A stretch of 64,000 bases of DNA from NCBI GenBank assembly GCA_027946555.1, contig JAPEVC010000100.1:1-64000 (forward strand), given 5' to 3'. Position 1 is the first letter of the stretch. Every line of letters begins with the position of its first letter. Of this stretch, positions 34,281-46,805 are shown one piece after another. The stretch is from Gnomoniopsis sp. IMI 355080. Taxonomy: Eukaryota; Ascomycota; Sordariomycetes; Diaporthales; Gnomoniaceae. Under the pieces are notes generated by a model. It ran no database searches and was not told the DNA's origin. It worked only from the letters and a program-made list of their open reading frames with translations. A program made the position numbers and the translations under genes.

Positions 34281-35166
34281 ATGTCGCAAATACCCCTCAA
34301 TGCAGCAGCCTCCAACGGCGATGTCGACCCTGAGGTGACGACCTCACTACCGCCCGAGGTGGTGCAGTGTCTGGAGAATGCCCGCTTCGTACGTTTCCCC
34401 TTCCACAATCAGCTTGGAGGAGTCCTCATCCTCACGACCCTTCAAATCACCATGGGCCAAAAGACTGTGGATGAGCTCAAGACAGTCATCAGTCTGCTAA
34501 CACTCTCCTTGTCACCCACCACAGCTTCATCTAGCAACATGCACAAATAACGTCCCCACCGTCTCCCTCATGAACTACACCTACCTTCCGCCGTCCACCT
34601 CGCCCTACACCACCTCTCCACTCATCATCATGACAACCAACCCAGCCTCCAAAAAAATGTCCAATCTTCTCACCAACCCACACGTATCCCTCCTCGTCCA
34701 CGACTGGGTCTCCCACCGCCCGCCCACCCACTCCCGTCGCCTTTCCAACCCAGGCGCCAGCGCCTCCGTCTCGCCCCAACGCTCCTCCCTCGCCTCTCTG
34801 CTGCTCAACATCAACACCAGCGCCATGAGCAGCATATCCGCCACCATCAACGGTCCTGCGCGCTTGGTCCAACCAGGCAGCGATGAGGAGCGGTGGTACC
34901 GTCGCGCCCATTTGGAAAATAATACCTTTGACGACGGGGTCGATAGCGGTGGCGGTAGCTTCAATCCGTTTGGCCAGATTACTAGTGGTACAGGGGAAGA
35001 CGGCGGGCGAGAGTGCTTTGTGGCGGGCGAGGAGGTGAGGGTGATTATCGTGGATGTGAAGGATGTGCGGATCAGTGATTGGAAGGGAAATGTAAAGGAT
35101 TGGGTGCTTGTTGGGCCCCAAGAAGGCGCTGTCCAGGGCGGGGCGGCTGTAAACGGTGTCAGTTGA
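34281..35166 (+). CDS. FMN-binding split-barrel (PNPOx-like) protein
   Basis: Exons 34281-34388 and 34525-35166 give 249 residues. The 136-base intron has a CTAAC branch and CCACAG acceptor; it separates LENARF from LHLATCTNNVPTVSLMNYTYL, which together form the conserved first strands. Further family blocks are IIMTTNPASKKMSNLLTNPHVSLLVHDWVSHRPP and a C-terminal strand VRVIIVDVKDVRISDW. This matches fungal pyridoxamine-5'-phosphate-oxidase-like proteins that bind FMN. I do not see the full substrate site of true PNP oxidase, so a role in vitamin B6 synthesis should not be assumed. No targeting signal is visible, so the protein is probably cytosolic. It is divergent from mccA, with which it has no obvious metabolic link. 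Confidence 0.85.
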
Positions 35167-35790
35167 GCGGGTGGACTGGGCCGAGTTGGACGTGCTGCAA
35201 AGCAGAATGGAAGAGATTGTGGCGGGTTGTTAGACTGTACATATCCTCCTGCTGGCCATTCCCAGCGATGCGGCTGCGCAGGTCTTTGCAACACCCAAGA
35301 ACCGCCGTCCCAGCAGACGAGCATCAACAGATGGACGAGTGATCGCTCCATCACAGACAGCACGAGATTATTCGATCTTATTGTATTATAATACCGTGAT
35401 TTCCACGTAACTTTATTGATACAGAGTGGGAATGCGCTTTCCGGCGTGCAGTGTTTTCATGTGTCTCATCTACCAACATAGTGATGGCTTCTCCTCTTGA
35501 ACACTCTTGAGTCCCTCATGCTTCCGTCGGAAGTATCTTTCATGTATGCTTGAGTCCTTTTATTCTAAGACCGCAACTCTCGGCCGCAATGCATCGCTTG
35601 GTATGTTAAGCCTCCCTCGCCCCCACCCAAACCCAGAACGCCAATGCTGAAGTGCAAGAACCTCGCCCGTAAAACTCATATATAATGATACAGATAATGC
35701 AATCTTATGTACGCGTGTGGTTCAATGGGGAAAAGAGCAGCAGGATCGTACTGTTCTCTGCGCCCAGTCGAGGAGTAAGACACGCTCCTC
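35167..35790. other. Convergent 3' region
   Basis: It lies between the 3' ends of the FMN-binding protein gene and the transporter gene. It is AT-rich in part, with TTATTGTATTATAATA-like runs that suit 3'-end formation. No gene. Confidence 0.45.
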
Positions 35791-37722
35791 CTATGCAGCC
35801 CACTCGACAACCTCGAGCGCGAGCATGACGAGAACAAGGGTGGATGGGAGGATCCTAGGCAGAACGTTATCAGCACAATGTTCTCACGTGATGCGATGGT
35901 ACGGGATTTGAACTTACCAGATAACATAGCTCTGGAACAATACCTTGCTCATTACATTCTCGTAGACTCCATTAATCTGGCAAATCTGAGCCAGCTGCAG
36001 TGCGCTCGGCGCGCCCACCAGCAAGAAGCACACCACCACGAAAATGGGGTCGTCCAAGATGCTGACCGGCACGTACTTTGCGAATACTGCCAGAATGGGC
36101 GCCATAATGAGCGTCGGCAAGAGCATGCGACAAACCAGACTCGCGGCGAGCAACTTGGTACCAATCTCCGCTTCCTCGTGATCCTCCGCCGTCTCGGCGC
36201 CCTCACGCTTTGCAGTGCTGTTTGCCAGATTGGCGCCCAGTACGACCAGGATGAGTGGAACTGCGACACCACCAGAAGACTTGACGGCCGATGTAACACT
36301 GTTGTTGATAAAGGTGCCCTCCTGAAAGAAGAGGCGTTGCAGATCCGGGACGGAGGCGACGATGACAGCGATGAGCATGGCCCAGAGAGGCGGGTTCATG
36401 AACTCCCACAAGAAGACGCTGACCTTGTGTCCGGTGCGCTGGAGGAAATCCGCAGTGCGTTGCATGGATGGGGGCATGCGCTGATAGACCTCGTGACGTT
36501 TGCGAAGCGCTGCCACTACGCATGCATCCTGCTTGGCCTTGGCCCACCGCTTAATCCGCTGGGGAATACCCTTGATACCTCCTGGGAAGTCAGGCTCGTC
36601 AACAGGGTGGATGCGCGGGAATGACATGATGTCTGAGTGAGTACCGTCGACATCCTCGGTGATGGTGGCTGCTGTGCTTGGTCGCTCAGAGTTTCTCTTG
36701 AAGTGATGCTTGCCGTTTCCATTGTTCATATCCACCAGCGACGACCGAGACAGGCTCACCACGGGAGTGCGACCAGCGGGTTCGTAAATCTCTGATCCGG
36801 AGCTGCTATGGTGCGAATCGCTTCGGTTATCGTCATCGTGGTGGGTAGTCAGAAGACGGTCCGTCTCTTCGGTGCCAATAGCATCACCGCGAAATCGGCC
36901 CTCTTCTGCGCGCTCGCTGTTGTACTCTTCGTATTTCTCCTTTGGCGCGAGCAGAATATGGTAGCCCCAGCTCCATCGGACCAACTGTCCCAGTTGCTGA
37001 AAGATCAAGAGGTACAGAATACCACGGGCGCCGACCTCGTCATCATTGTCGCCAGGGATCTTGTCCCAGTGAAGGCCTTTCAGAGTCTGCGAAAGCGATA
37101 TGACGAGGGAAATGGGAAGGGAATTCGAGTTGCCGAAGACCTACAAGAAACATGTATCGTTAGCGAAGTGACACACACCGGCAGAGAGAAATGATCCCAG
37201 GTTAGACATACACCCATGGCAGTGACAAAATTGGAGGCCCTCTTGTTGAAACCGAAAAGCCGGGTCACAATCTGCGACACACCGTACGACACGAGAGTCT
37301 GTATGACGAAAATGACGGGAATGACGGCGAGGTCGGCCAGCTTATCTGCGTTCAATTGGGCGGCGAGCTTCGTGAAGACTGAGGAATACCAGGTCAGTTG
37401 GGAAAGTCTTGCGCTCGCGCTGTGAGACATTTGTCTAGTGTAGCAACGTACTCAAACAGGGCGTGAAGAGCATCACGTTGAGATTTGCCAGGAACTTCTG
37501 CTTCTCGACGTCGAAATGGCCCAGCCGCGCGATGATGTAGCCAGGTAGACTGACGCAGACCACCTCCATCACAGCCTCGAAGACGAGGAGGATCAGATGG
37601 TCGAGCGAAGGATGGGAATCGTGCGGCTTCGTCATGACGACGAACGGTGGTGTCTGGTGGCCCATGAGGTATTCTTGTTGTTGCACCTGGTCATTAACGA
37701 GGCGATATGACAGGAGAGGCAT
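35791..37722 (-). CDS. Auxin efflux carrier (PIN-like) family transporter
   Basis: Exons 37722-37452, 37378-37212, 37140-35918 and 35854-35791 give 574 residues from the first ATG; the introns are 73, 71 and 63 bases. Later in-frame Mets at 37665 and 37635 are possible starts, and the last matches my memory of where relatives begin. The fold is that of the Mem_trans family. About five membrane helices come first, with LPGYIIARLGHF and a VFGNSNSLPISLVISLS motif that contains the conserved polar break. A long Ser/His/Asp-rich cytosolic loop follows (about 230-330), then five more helices including GGVAVPLILVVLGANL. Yeast relatives lie in the ER membrane; the substrate in fungi is not established. 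The tiny last exon encodes only the final 21 residues of the last helix. Confidence 0.88.
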
Positions 37723-40700
37723 CGTAGGAGAGAAAAATAACGAGAGGAGACGAAAAAAGCCCAAATGAAGATGAGCAAAGCTCTTTCAAGGCCTGGAGCT
37801 AAGGAGCCTGGTCCCGCGAAGTCTGCTGAAACTGACGTCGGGACGGCGGTAGCGTGGCTGGTGGATCGATCTGCGACGTTTGGCCGGAGTGGACTTCCGA
37901 TATAGCAGTTTTCCGCGACCAGGCCGCCAGGCAAAACGTGTCGTTTTAACGCGTGGAGAAGCTGCCACCAGGGAGGCGGGTGGAGTTCGCTTTTTTGCTT
38001 GCCAAAATGTTTCTGGGTTGCTGTTCTATCCTTTGGCAGACGTCTGAGTGGACTATAGAGAGGTCTTATTATGTGGTCGACTGTCTTTTGTTCTTTGTTA
38101 TCCAGTTTATGCGCTTGCTCGACGGGTGGATGTTAGCTCGGGTCAGCTGCCAAGATCTACGACGTGTTCCTCGTACACCGTTCTCATCAATTTAGGGGCG
38201 AACAGCGAATGGTGGCGAAGTAGAATCTCAAGCGAACACCAAGAGCCCGCTTTGGCCCTCTTTTGATTCTTGTTGCTAAAGGGCGGTTAGACAGACAGGC
38301 AGACAGTGCAGGCTTTGACAGGTGAATGGGCTGATAAGTTGATAGGTAGGTGATAGGGAGGCCTGCGGCTGGGCACAGGACTAGCACACATGCAGGCTGG
38401 CAGGCTGGGAAGCAGGCCAGGACAAAGGCAGAGTGATAAGACAGCAAGCAAGACCACGGCAGACGATGACGAGCTTCGAGGGGGACTAAATCCAATTAAA
38501 TGCTTTTGACACCTTCAACGGGCGCCTCACTCAACGCAGCTCGTCGGTCGGGACTTTCTGCAACAGTCACAAATTCTTGAGGAATCTGCAGTCGAAACTT
38601 GCCCAGAATTTGCATTTTCAGGGTCTGTTTGGGTTTGTTGGTGCTCGGCATTGCTTGCCTCGCCAGCCCGGGCTACATTGCACAATTTCTCCTAATTCTG
38701 GGCATATCTCGCGTTTGATAACTGAGAATTCAATCCTGATGCCGATGGGATTGGTGCGGGGAGAACTGTCGGAGCCGACAATGCACATTGCAAGCGCCTC
38801 AGTTTGGGTCCAAGCAATGAAACTAGCGAGCATTCACTCAGCAATTGGGCCATCACATTGCAGCTGTTCGAAACATTTTATCCACTGGTCTAACAATTCT
38901 CAACGCGGATCCCCGCGCCACCACAATGCCAAGAATGAACAGACTGTTATAGATTTTGACTTGCGTTGGCAATGTAACTTGTGTAAGGATCTGGGTACAA
39001 AATGCTCCTGACACCGAACACGTCGCCATACTACAGTACTCATTAGTTGTAGTTAGAGAAGGTCTTCGATATTAGTGCTTTGACGATACGGTGATACTAT
39101 GATATGTGAGTTTATATCCCCCTCACTCCCCTCATGACAACGCAACTACTATGTAACTTGCCCCGTCTTGTCCCAAAAGGCATGGAGCAGGTCTATACAG
39201 GGCTAAGCAATGATTGGGCTTATATGCATACAATGGCTGTTTGACATCGCTTCGACCTGCAGGGTGCGTGTCCAAATGTGCGGTTCCTGATCAGCGCGGG
39301 CTGACTGCGGTGTCATGTGGGAGCTTCCTGTGTGGGATGCGGCAGATCATGGATTGTTTACTCCGGTTGATCATATATACACCTTAAAACATCCTGTTTT
39401 TTTTTTCCTTCCTGATCACAATCTCTATTGACGGTGATCGTAATTGCGAATTCGTCTTGTGATAGGAGACACTGCTCCGGATGGTGTGACCCAGCATATT
39501 ACAGAACGAATTCTGCACAATCACGACAGCGCGACAGCTTCAGCTAAAACGAAACAGAGTGGGATTGTCATGCGACGTAGCGACGTAGTTGTGGTGCAAA
39601 TTGCCTCAGAGCCTTGGATCGAAGCGAGGGCCAGCATGACTGAGGACATGGCGTCAAAAGAACTCTCCCAATGACAGAAGGCTTATTGGGTCGACGCGGC
39701 AGAGAACAGGGTAAAGTGACGTCATTGCAGCTTTTGATGCTGCTCTGCAATTCGGTGGCACCATGTATATATAGTAAGATTAACGGACGAGGTCTGCCGG
39801 CTTCCGAGCCCTTGTAGGATTGACCCAAGCTATATTCGGCAGGCTGCCCTAGAGCTGCCTTGGAATATCTAGCGTCGATGGTCCCTTGCGGCGAGAAATG
39901 TGTGGAATGCTACGGGGGAGGGGGTCCGTCAAACAGGATTCCGGAGAATCGGAAGATGGGGCTTGATAGTCAGGCTTGTGGCTGTTCTACAGATACGGCT
40001 GGGCGGGACAGGCGACAAAATGAACAAAAACAGTGGGTAAGGACGCCTTCAGAGGCATCGTATTATTGAACCTTTACTTGTGGCCGGTAGGAGAGAGGAC
40101 ATGGTCTCTGTCCCCTTGATCGAGTCACCCCCTGATCCTCTTGTCGGACCGACTGATTAGACTCGGAGTCAGGGTGCAGAGGAATGGATATGACACCAGT
40201 CTCTTGATCTCGGACAGGGTGGAACTCAAGGCATGCAGTCTGGCAGCACGATGTTTAAGGAATCAGTTCACGCGTGCTGCAGAAGAGCTGCAGACAAGTT
40301 GTACGACGGAAGAGGTCGGCGTGACCGGGTGATGCTTCCTTGTCGATGGACACAAGAAAATCTGTGCCCAGAATAGGACCCATGAGAAACCAATGACGAG
40401 AGTCGCTCGAAATGTTTTCATCTCGGCCTATGGAGAGCTGCTCAGCCACTCAATCGGTACGTTTCAAGTGGCCGAGAGAGGAAAGTATGTGCAGTGATCG
40501 CTATTCACACATGTTGGGCCTCCAAACAAGTCTTGGTGGCAGATTTGACGACATCGAATTTTTGAATTGTGCATATCCACCTGCCACCATGCCACCCTCC
40601 AATCCCCACGGGCAAGCACCACTAGGGATGCGATGCGTTCGTTGCTTGAGTGTGCCAAGCGGAGCGTGTCCTGCGTGTGTAAAACTATAGCTCCAGTGAT

Positions 40701-41778
40701 CAACGTCATCGCGGGGGTGTGCTGGCTGGCCATGGCTTGCGTAGGCATGCCGTCTGTTCTGTCGTATATCAGGTTCTGCGGTCGGTATCTTTGACGTTTT
40801 GCATGTAATAAACCCTGCAAGGCTTTTTTTGCAGGGACACCACAGATTGATCCCTCCCACTGTCCACGAGACTTTGGGGCTGGTGCTGAGGATCGGCAAG
40901 CCCAAGAGCAAAAGTCCGCGGACAGAAAATGAGACTTCTGACATGGGCAGATTCAGTCTCTGCATGTCAAAGTGTCAAAAAGACGTAATAAGAGGGGCGG
41001 CGCGGGCGTCGTAGAGGGGCTCACAATAGTGAAGCTCATTGGAAGATGGCCGTCTTGAAAATGGATCCTGGAGTCATGGAGAAAAGCTGGGGATGGGTAA
41101 CCGTACTATGTACAGAGAAAGTGCGCTAGCCATGCCTGCTGCAGACAGGCCCCAGGCTGCGGATGTACACGATAATAGAAGGCACTATGGTTTGGTACCT
41201 ATCCCGTCTGAGTAAACACCCCACTATCGCCTTTCTCTTGCACGACTTTTGACGCAAGAGACTGCACCTTGGAAGATACAGGTCTCTCGCCTAATTCCTG
41301 CGGCTTCCCTGTCAACTTCTCTCTCTCCCTACTCTCGACGCTTGCTCTTGTTCGCCGTCCGACCGGTCCATTTGCATCATATCAACTCCTGACGACCCCA
41401 AGTAAGCATTCCCTCTCATGGAATTGCTTTCTTTGTTGCCTCCCAAAGCCCGCGCTTGACTTGGACAAACCAGGCTAACAACGCACTGTACATTGGCAGC
41501 CCGAGCACTTGCCGCAATTTTCCTATCTACTCTAGTCAACGACGGCAGCCTCTTAGCTTTCCTCGCTCTACTTTGCTCGTTCCTCCTGTTCGGCTCTTGA
41601 TCTCGGTGCGAGCACCCTTGGCAACTGAGCCAGTGGCTCTAAGGCCCTACACTACTCCCACAAACAACCGCACCGTGGCAACATTCAGCTTGAGCAAAAC
41701 AACAGCCTCATGCAGCACAACGCAGTTTAACGTCGCAATCCACTTGACCTCCCGCCTTGTCGCCCTCACGAATCCACC
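37723..41778. other. Gene desert, about 4 kb, ending in the leader of the MAP kinase kinase gene
   Basis: I see no coding frame with family signatures or consistent splice signals. Short low-complexity runs occur near 38288-38310 (CAGACAGG repeats) and 38392-38410 (GGCAGGCT repeats). From about 41270 the DNA is probably 5' leader of the kinase gene, with a predicted leader intron at 41402-41499. Confidence 0.45.
41402..41499 (+). other. Predicted 5' leader intron of the Pbs2-type gene
   Basis: Donor GTAAGC at 41402, a GCTAAC branch-like site at 41474-41479 and acceptor TTGGCAG ending at 41499 define a 98-base candidate intron, 279 bases before the start codon. It is predicted from splice signals alone. 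Confidence 0.4.
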
Positions 41779-43845
41779 ATGTCAGATACTCCAGATTCCT
41801 CCATCACGCCGGACGAGCACGCCGAAAGCGTGCCCGGCTCCCCCGGCTCCGAGGATGATGACGATATTTCCTCTGAAGCAAGCACCCCGCTGGACCCCCC
41901 GAGCTCCTCCTCCGATGCTGCCCCACCCTTTGGTGGTCAACCTCAATCATCGAAAGACCCGCCCCGCCGAGTCCCTTCGTTACGAACCGTATCGGACCCC
42001 GAAGGCTCTACGCCTGGTATGCACCCGAGTTCCAGCGTCACTGGTATCCTCAACAATGCCCGCCGGCCAGCCGCTGCAAATAACCTTCCAATGGATCTGA
42101 TGGCCAAGGCACGCGCGCTACAGGCGCAGCGAGCTGGTATGCCACGGCCTGGTTTGAACACGCAGCACAGCGCGGCACAACCCTCGCGGTCGTCAGGAAC
42201 TAGTTCGCCAATGAGTGGAGGCTTCCCAGGAGGTCTGCCGGGCGGTTTGAAATTGCCTGGTGGAATGGGTGGTGGCATGTCCCGGCCTGCGGCACCGTCT
42301 TTTGCAAGATCTGCCCCCGTGGTACCTGGACGCAAGCCTGGTCTCAGTGAACGAAGAAAGATGGCCCTCGGCGGGCTGCCAGGCGGTCCTTCGCCGGCCG
42401 GGACGCCTAAGCTTTCTGATATGAACGGAGGGGCCGGTGCTGGTTCCGACGCGAACGGCGGGTCGGAGCTGAGTTCGAAGATGGATCAGTTCAAAAACTA
42501 CGTTGACTCACAGAAAGGATGGATCACGTTTGAAGGCGCAGCCACCATCACCAAAACGGGTGTCAACTTTGCCGGCGGCTCTACCTTCTCGATCTCTCTA
42601 GACGAGATTGACATTTTGGATGAGCTGGGCAAGGGAAACTATGGTACTGTGTACAGAGTTCGGCATGCACGACCCAAGGTGCCGCGATTTGGTCAGGGCC
42701 TGAGTGGCTTCAAGCCATCTAGGCAAAATTCAGGTTTGTCCGAACATGAGACCACTTCAGGGGGTGATTCGCCCCTGTCACCAACAGGTCAACGGGCAGA
42801 TGGTACATCAGGGCGGGTCATGGCAATGAAGGAAATTCGGTTGGAGCTGGAAGAAGCCAAATTTACCACTATTCTCAAGGAGCTGGTCATCCTCCACGAG
42901 TGCTCTTCCCCGTACATCATCGACTTCTACGGAGCGTTCTTTCAGGAAGGTGCGGTATATATGTGCATCGAGTACATGGACGGCGGTTCCATCGACAAGA
43001 TATACGCCGGTGGTATACCGGAGAACGTACTGCGGAAGATTACGTACTCCACCATAATGGGGCTGAAGTCATTGAAGGACGAGCACAACATCATTCACCG
43101 CGATGTGAAACCTACAAACATTCTAGCAAACACCAACGGCCAAGTCAAGATATGTGACTTTGGTGTCAGTGGGAACTTGGTGGCCAGTATTGCGAAAACA
43201 AACATTGGCTGTCAAAGTTATATGGCACCAGAGCGAATTTCAGGCGGGGGCATGGCAGCAGGAGCAGATGGCACTTACAGTGTCCAGAGTGATATCTGGA
43301 GTTTGGGTCTGTCAATCATTGAGTGTGCTATGGGCAAATACCCATATCCACCAGAAGTGTCATCGACCATCTTTGGTCAACTCAATGTAAGGCATCCAGA
43401 CTCGAACCTTACAAGACAAAGCTAACCAGGACTTGAATAGGCAATTGTAGAAGGCGATCCTCCAGATCTTCCCACGGAAGGCTACACCGCACTCGCCCGC
43501 GATTTCGTCTCATGCTGTCTGAACAAGAACCCGAAGAAGCGCCATACCTATGCCATGCTTCTCCAGCATCCCTGGATCAAATCACTAGGCAAACCTGAGA
43601 CCATTGAAGAGGAAGCCGAGGCCGAGATTGAGGCCACAGACAATGAACTCGCAGATGCAGCTGCCAGGCAGCTAAATATTGCCGCTGAGGGCTCGGGTGA
43701 CCCCGAGGTTGCGGCATGGTGTCGGGATGCGCTGGACCGCAAGCAGAAAGGCCTGGAGCCCGAGTCGGTCAGGCCTGCGCTGCACGCCGCGCCACTGGAC
43801 ACAGTATCACCGGCAGGGAGCCCCGCAATCGATCCCAGTGCATAG
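41779..43845 (+). CDS. Pbs2-type MAP kinase kinase (HOG pathway)
   Basis: Exons 41779-43386 and 43441-43845, with a 54-base intron (GCTAACC branch), give 670 residues. The N-terminal 240 residues are low-complexity and Ser/Pro/Gly-rich, and include DLMAKARALQAQR and GLSERRKMALGG, motifs I associate with fungal Pbs2/Wis1 orthologues. The kinase domain has GKGNYGTVYRV starting at Gly284, Lys351 in AMKEIRL, HRDVKPTN with Asp442, DFG with Asp460, and the activation loop SIAKT, where Ser470 and Thr474 are the expected phosphorylation sites. An insert of about 50 residues between the Gly loop and the lysine carries Ser/Thr-rich sequence. The protein should activate the Hog1/SakA MAP kinase in osmotic and oxidative stress. 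A. nidulans calls the orthologue pbsB. Confidence 0.92.
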
Positions 43846-45011
43846 GGTGTTGGAAACTGATGAAAAATGCGTCGGGGGCGTAAGCGGCGGGGAGTTTGGA
43901 CGTGATTTCTGCAGTGGGCGTTTGAACTGCGGCATTTTTCTGTAACCTAGCCTATCGGTCCATCCTCCTTTTTCTAGCACACCATCGAGCCCAAAGCCAG
44001 AAGGGCTGTATGGTCTCCCTATTCCCGCCGAAATGGCTCGGACTGGCTCTGGGCTGCTTTCCCCACATTTCCTCTTCTCCCTACTATGATTACTACTACA
44101 ACACCAAATCACAACACACGCAAACACGGTGGCAGCATGTAAGCAAATCAAAACATGCGCGATTATTCTTATGTCTGGAGTGCACTCCCTCACTCTCCAT
44201 ATCCGAGAACAGCATCGTGAGGGGCTAAATTTCAGAAGAGCAGGATTTTTGTAACACAAGATCTGCCTGCTTAAGCCCTTCTTTAACATATCTCAAGATA
44301 CACCCGTTGATAGACAGAGACGGACAGCGGTTTGGTGGAAGGCTGCCTGGCTTGTTCTATGCCATTGATCCGCGTAGCTTTGGCAGAAGAGCTTGAGTGG
44401 CCAGGCTACCAAAACACAATGGAAAAGTGGCTTACTCAACTTCCAGCATTGTCTGTGGCTTGTCATGAATGAAATTTCCTGTGACATCGCCGTTCAAATA
44501 CAAGGCGTTTCCATTTCAGAAGCTGTTACTGTGGCAAAAAAGAAAACAAAAGGAAACAAGCCTCCACGCAAGCCTTAATTATTGACTCTCTATATGTAGG
44601 CGAAACTGTAAGACTACACTCTATCTAGTGAAGGACCCACGAGCCACCAAAGACCTTAGTTTTGCGCGACCCTGCCTTCCAGACATTGTAGAGCAAGGCA
44701 CATGGGTAAAAGCATGCCACCGTGGCCTGCACCTGCTCATCTTGGAGGAAGAAAAGGCTGGCTATGTCACATGGTCTGTGGCAAGTTGATCATACGGGTT
44801 ACGAAAGGGGACGTTTTGGGTGTGATCTTTAATTGAGGTTACGCTAACTTGTCTGAAAGCCGGAAGTACCTCGTGTATCTACCTACAAGGCCCTCCCAAA
44901 AAGTCATGAAAGCTGGACCTAACCCCAGGGTCATTTCATCCAAACGGGCTATAGCGAGAGGAGAGAGAGAGAGAGAGAGAGTTGTTGGACATGAGTACAA
45001 CCTCAGGACCC
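43846..45011. other. Convergent intergenic region
   Basis: It lies between the stop codons of the kinase gene and the siroheme gene, which face each other. It ends with a (GA)n run at 44955-44981. No coding frame is supported. Confidence 0.45.
44955..44981 (+). repeat. (GA)n microsatellite
   Basis: A GA dinucleotide run of about 27 bases with one phase break lies just beyond the 3' end of the siroheme gene. Confidence 0.8.
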
Positions 45012-46805
45012 CTACTCGAGCGACGCCATCCCCTTCCTCGCCGCACGAGCAACGACATCCTCCACATCCAGGCCCCGGAATCCTTCCTCCACGATCCACG
45101 CCCTGCCTGTTTCAGGCGTATACAGTGCCTCACACGCGCGCCCCACAACCAGCAATCCTGGCGGCCGGCTGCCCTCTTCCTCAATGGCCTGCTCGACGTG
45201 CTGCAGCGTGGTGCGGATGACGCGCTGGTCGGGGCAGGAGGCGCGCTCAATCACGGCGCAGGGCGTTGTGAGTGGCCAGAGCGCGCGTGTGGGCTTCGAC
45301 GGTTCCTGTATCGTGTTGTCGTGGTGGTGACTGTCCCCTCCATTGGGCTGTGGTCCCTCTTCTTGCGCTGGTGGTGATGTTTGCCCCAGCTCCTGCGCGG
45401 TAAACCTCGTCAACTCCCCCACCAACCCCCCAATCCGATGCAGCGCCATCAAAAACACGCATGTCCTGCTTGCAACATACTCGGGCGGACTCGGCGGCTT
45501 GCCCTTCTTCCCCGTCCCCGTACACACCAACACCTGATCCGCCACATCGCGCTGGGTAGGCGGCACCCCGACAAACAGCGGCGCCGACAATGCGGACGTA
45601 ATGCCCGGCAACACCACCACGCGATCGCCCAAGCCCCGCGCGCGAAAATAGGCAACCTCCTCGCCGCCGCGCCCATAGATAAAGGGGTCGCCTTGTTTGA
45701 GCCGCAGGACCGTCTTGCCGGCCTGCACGCCCGCAAGGGCCTGCTCGAGAAGCTCCTCCTGCGCCTGGTCGGCGTTGCCGGGAAATTTGCGCGCGATGCT
45801 GACGGGTGTCCGGCGTGGGATCAGGTCTAGCACGCCCGCGGGCACGAGCTTGTCGGCGAGGATGACGTCGGCGGCGAGGATGGCTTTATGCGTCGCGCGC
45901 GTCAGCAGGTCGGGGTGTCCGGGGCCGGAGCCGGCTAGTATGATTCGGCCTCTGTTCGCGAGCGCAGCAGGGCCGTTGGGGTCGCGGCCGATGCTGGCTG
46001 TGTCGTGCGCGCCGCTTCCCGGGTAGGAGGTGAGCACCACCTCGACATCTTGGTCCGAGATGGCTGCCAGCCTCTTCAACGGCCAGTACTCGCACACTTG
46101 ACTCAGCCAGCGCATTCTCCTGGTCTTGGCCGCGTCCAGGTCCTCTTCCGTGACGAGTCTGTTGAAACTCGCCGCCTGCTCTGAGCTATCCTCGAGCGCT
46201 TCGTGCGCCAGGCGGTCTTCCTCTTGTACCCGCCTTCGCACCTCGCCTAACCGTGCACATGCAGCGCCTAGGTTGGAGGGGAGCGAGGCGGCGACTTCGC
46301 GCCGTATGCGGCTTGCGAGATGGCACCCCCGCCCATTGGTGGTGATGCCAATTTGCAAGGGCCCGTCGGTATGTGTGGACAGGAGGGAGAATGTGCAGAG
46401 AGAGGGCGAGTCAGTTACGTTGATGGGGATGCGGGCGCGTTTGCATAAAGTTGAAATTTCCTGAGCTGAGACCTGCTTCCCGTCACTGAACCCCAAGTTG
46501 GTAGTCGTGACGAACACGGCGTCGACGACATGGTCGACATCCTCGCGCCCGAGAGTGGTGAGTAGCTCGCGTGTGAAATCCTGACGCAACCAGGTGACAG
46601 CTTTGGCCTCAACAAGTTTGGCCAAACCGTAATGCAATGGTGCTGAAGAGGGAGTGTCCGAGGCAATGACAATGGGCGTTGCGCCGGTGGCAAGGGACTG
46701 CTCGCAACGCTTGCCGGCGAGCGAGTTGCTGCCGATAATGAGGTGGACGTGTCCACGACAGTCTGCTGCGGTCAGGAGGGAGGTGTGATAGGTTGGGGCG
46801 GCCAT
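45012..46805 (-). CDS. Met1-type siroheme synthase / uroporphyrin-III C-methyltransferase
   Basis: This is an intronless gene of 597 residues. The N-terminal part (about 18-210) has a Rossmann-like start HVHLIIGSNSLAGKRC and resembles the precorrin-2 dehydrogenase side of siroheme synthases. The C-terminal part is an S-adenosylmethionine-dependent uroporphyrinogen-III methyltransferase. It has AGSGPGHPDLLT around 288-299, ILADKLV, RLKQGDPFIYGRGGEE around 366-381 and PGITSALSAP. The product contributes to siroheme, the cofactor of sulfite and nitrite reductases, so it supports methionine synthesis and nitrate use. In yeast the equivalent Met1 needs separate Met8 for later steps; whether the N-terminal half here is active is not visible. 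A His/Pro-rich loop near 480-510 interrupts the C-terminal domain. Confidence 0.9.
   Translation of the reverse strand: MAAPTYHTSLLTAADCRGHVHLIIGSNSLAGKRCEQSLATGATPIVIASDTPSSAPLHYGLAKLVEAKAVTWLRQDFTRELLTTLGREDVDHVVDAVFVTTTNLGFSDGKQVSAQEISTLCKRARIPINVTDSPSLCTFSLLSTHTDGPLQIGITTNGRGCHLASRIRREVAASLPSNLGAACARLGEVRRRVQEEDRLAHEALEDSSEQAASFNRLVTEEDLDAAKTRRMRWLSQVCEYWPLKRLAAISDQDVEVVLTSYPGSGAHDTASIGRDPNGPAALANRGRIILAGSGPGHPDLLTRATHKAILAADVILADKLVPAGVLDLIPRRTPVSIARKFPGNADQAQEELLEQALAGVQAGKTVLRLKQGDPFIYGRGGEEVAYFRARGLGDRVVVLPGITSALSAPLFVGVPPTQRDVADQVLVCTGTGKKGKPPSPPEYVASRTCVFLMALHRIGGLVGELTRFTAQELGQTSPPAQEEGPQPNGGDSHHHDNTIQEPSKPTRALWPLTTPCAVIERASCPDQRVIRTTLQHVEQAIEEEGSRPPGLLVVGRACEALYTPETGRAWIVEEGFRGLDVEDVVARAARKGMASLE

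Noticed and set aside
35900..35920. tRNA-like GGGATTTGAAC string (T-arm-like)
   Set aside because: It is the donor side of the transporter's last intron; no matching T stem, anticodon arm or acceptor stem can be paired.
38577..39011. 144-codon + strand frame in the 37.7-41.8 kb desert
   Set aside because: There is no ATG at the start, no domain-like pattern, and a similar open stretch lies on the other strand.
44955..44981. (GA)n run considered as a possible element end
   Set aside because: It is a simple dinucleotide microsatellite with no flanking target-site duplication or inverted repeats.
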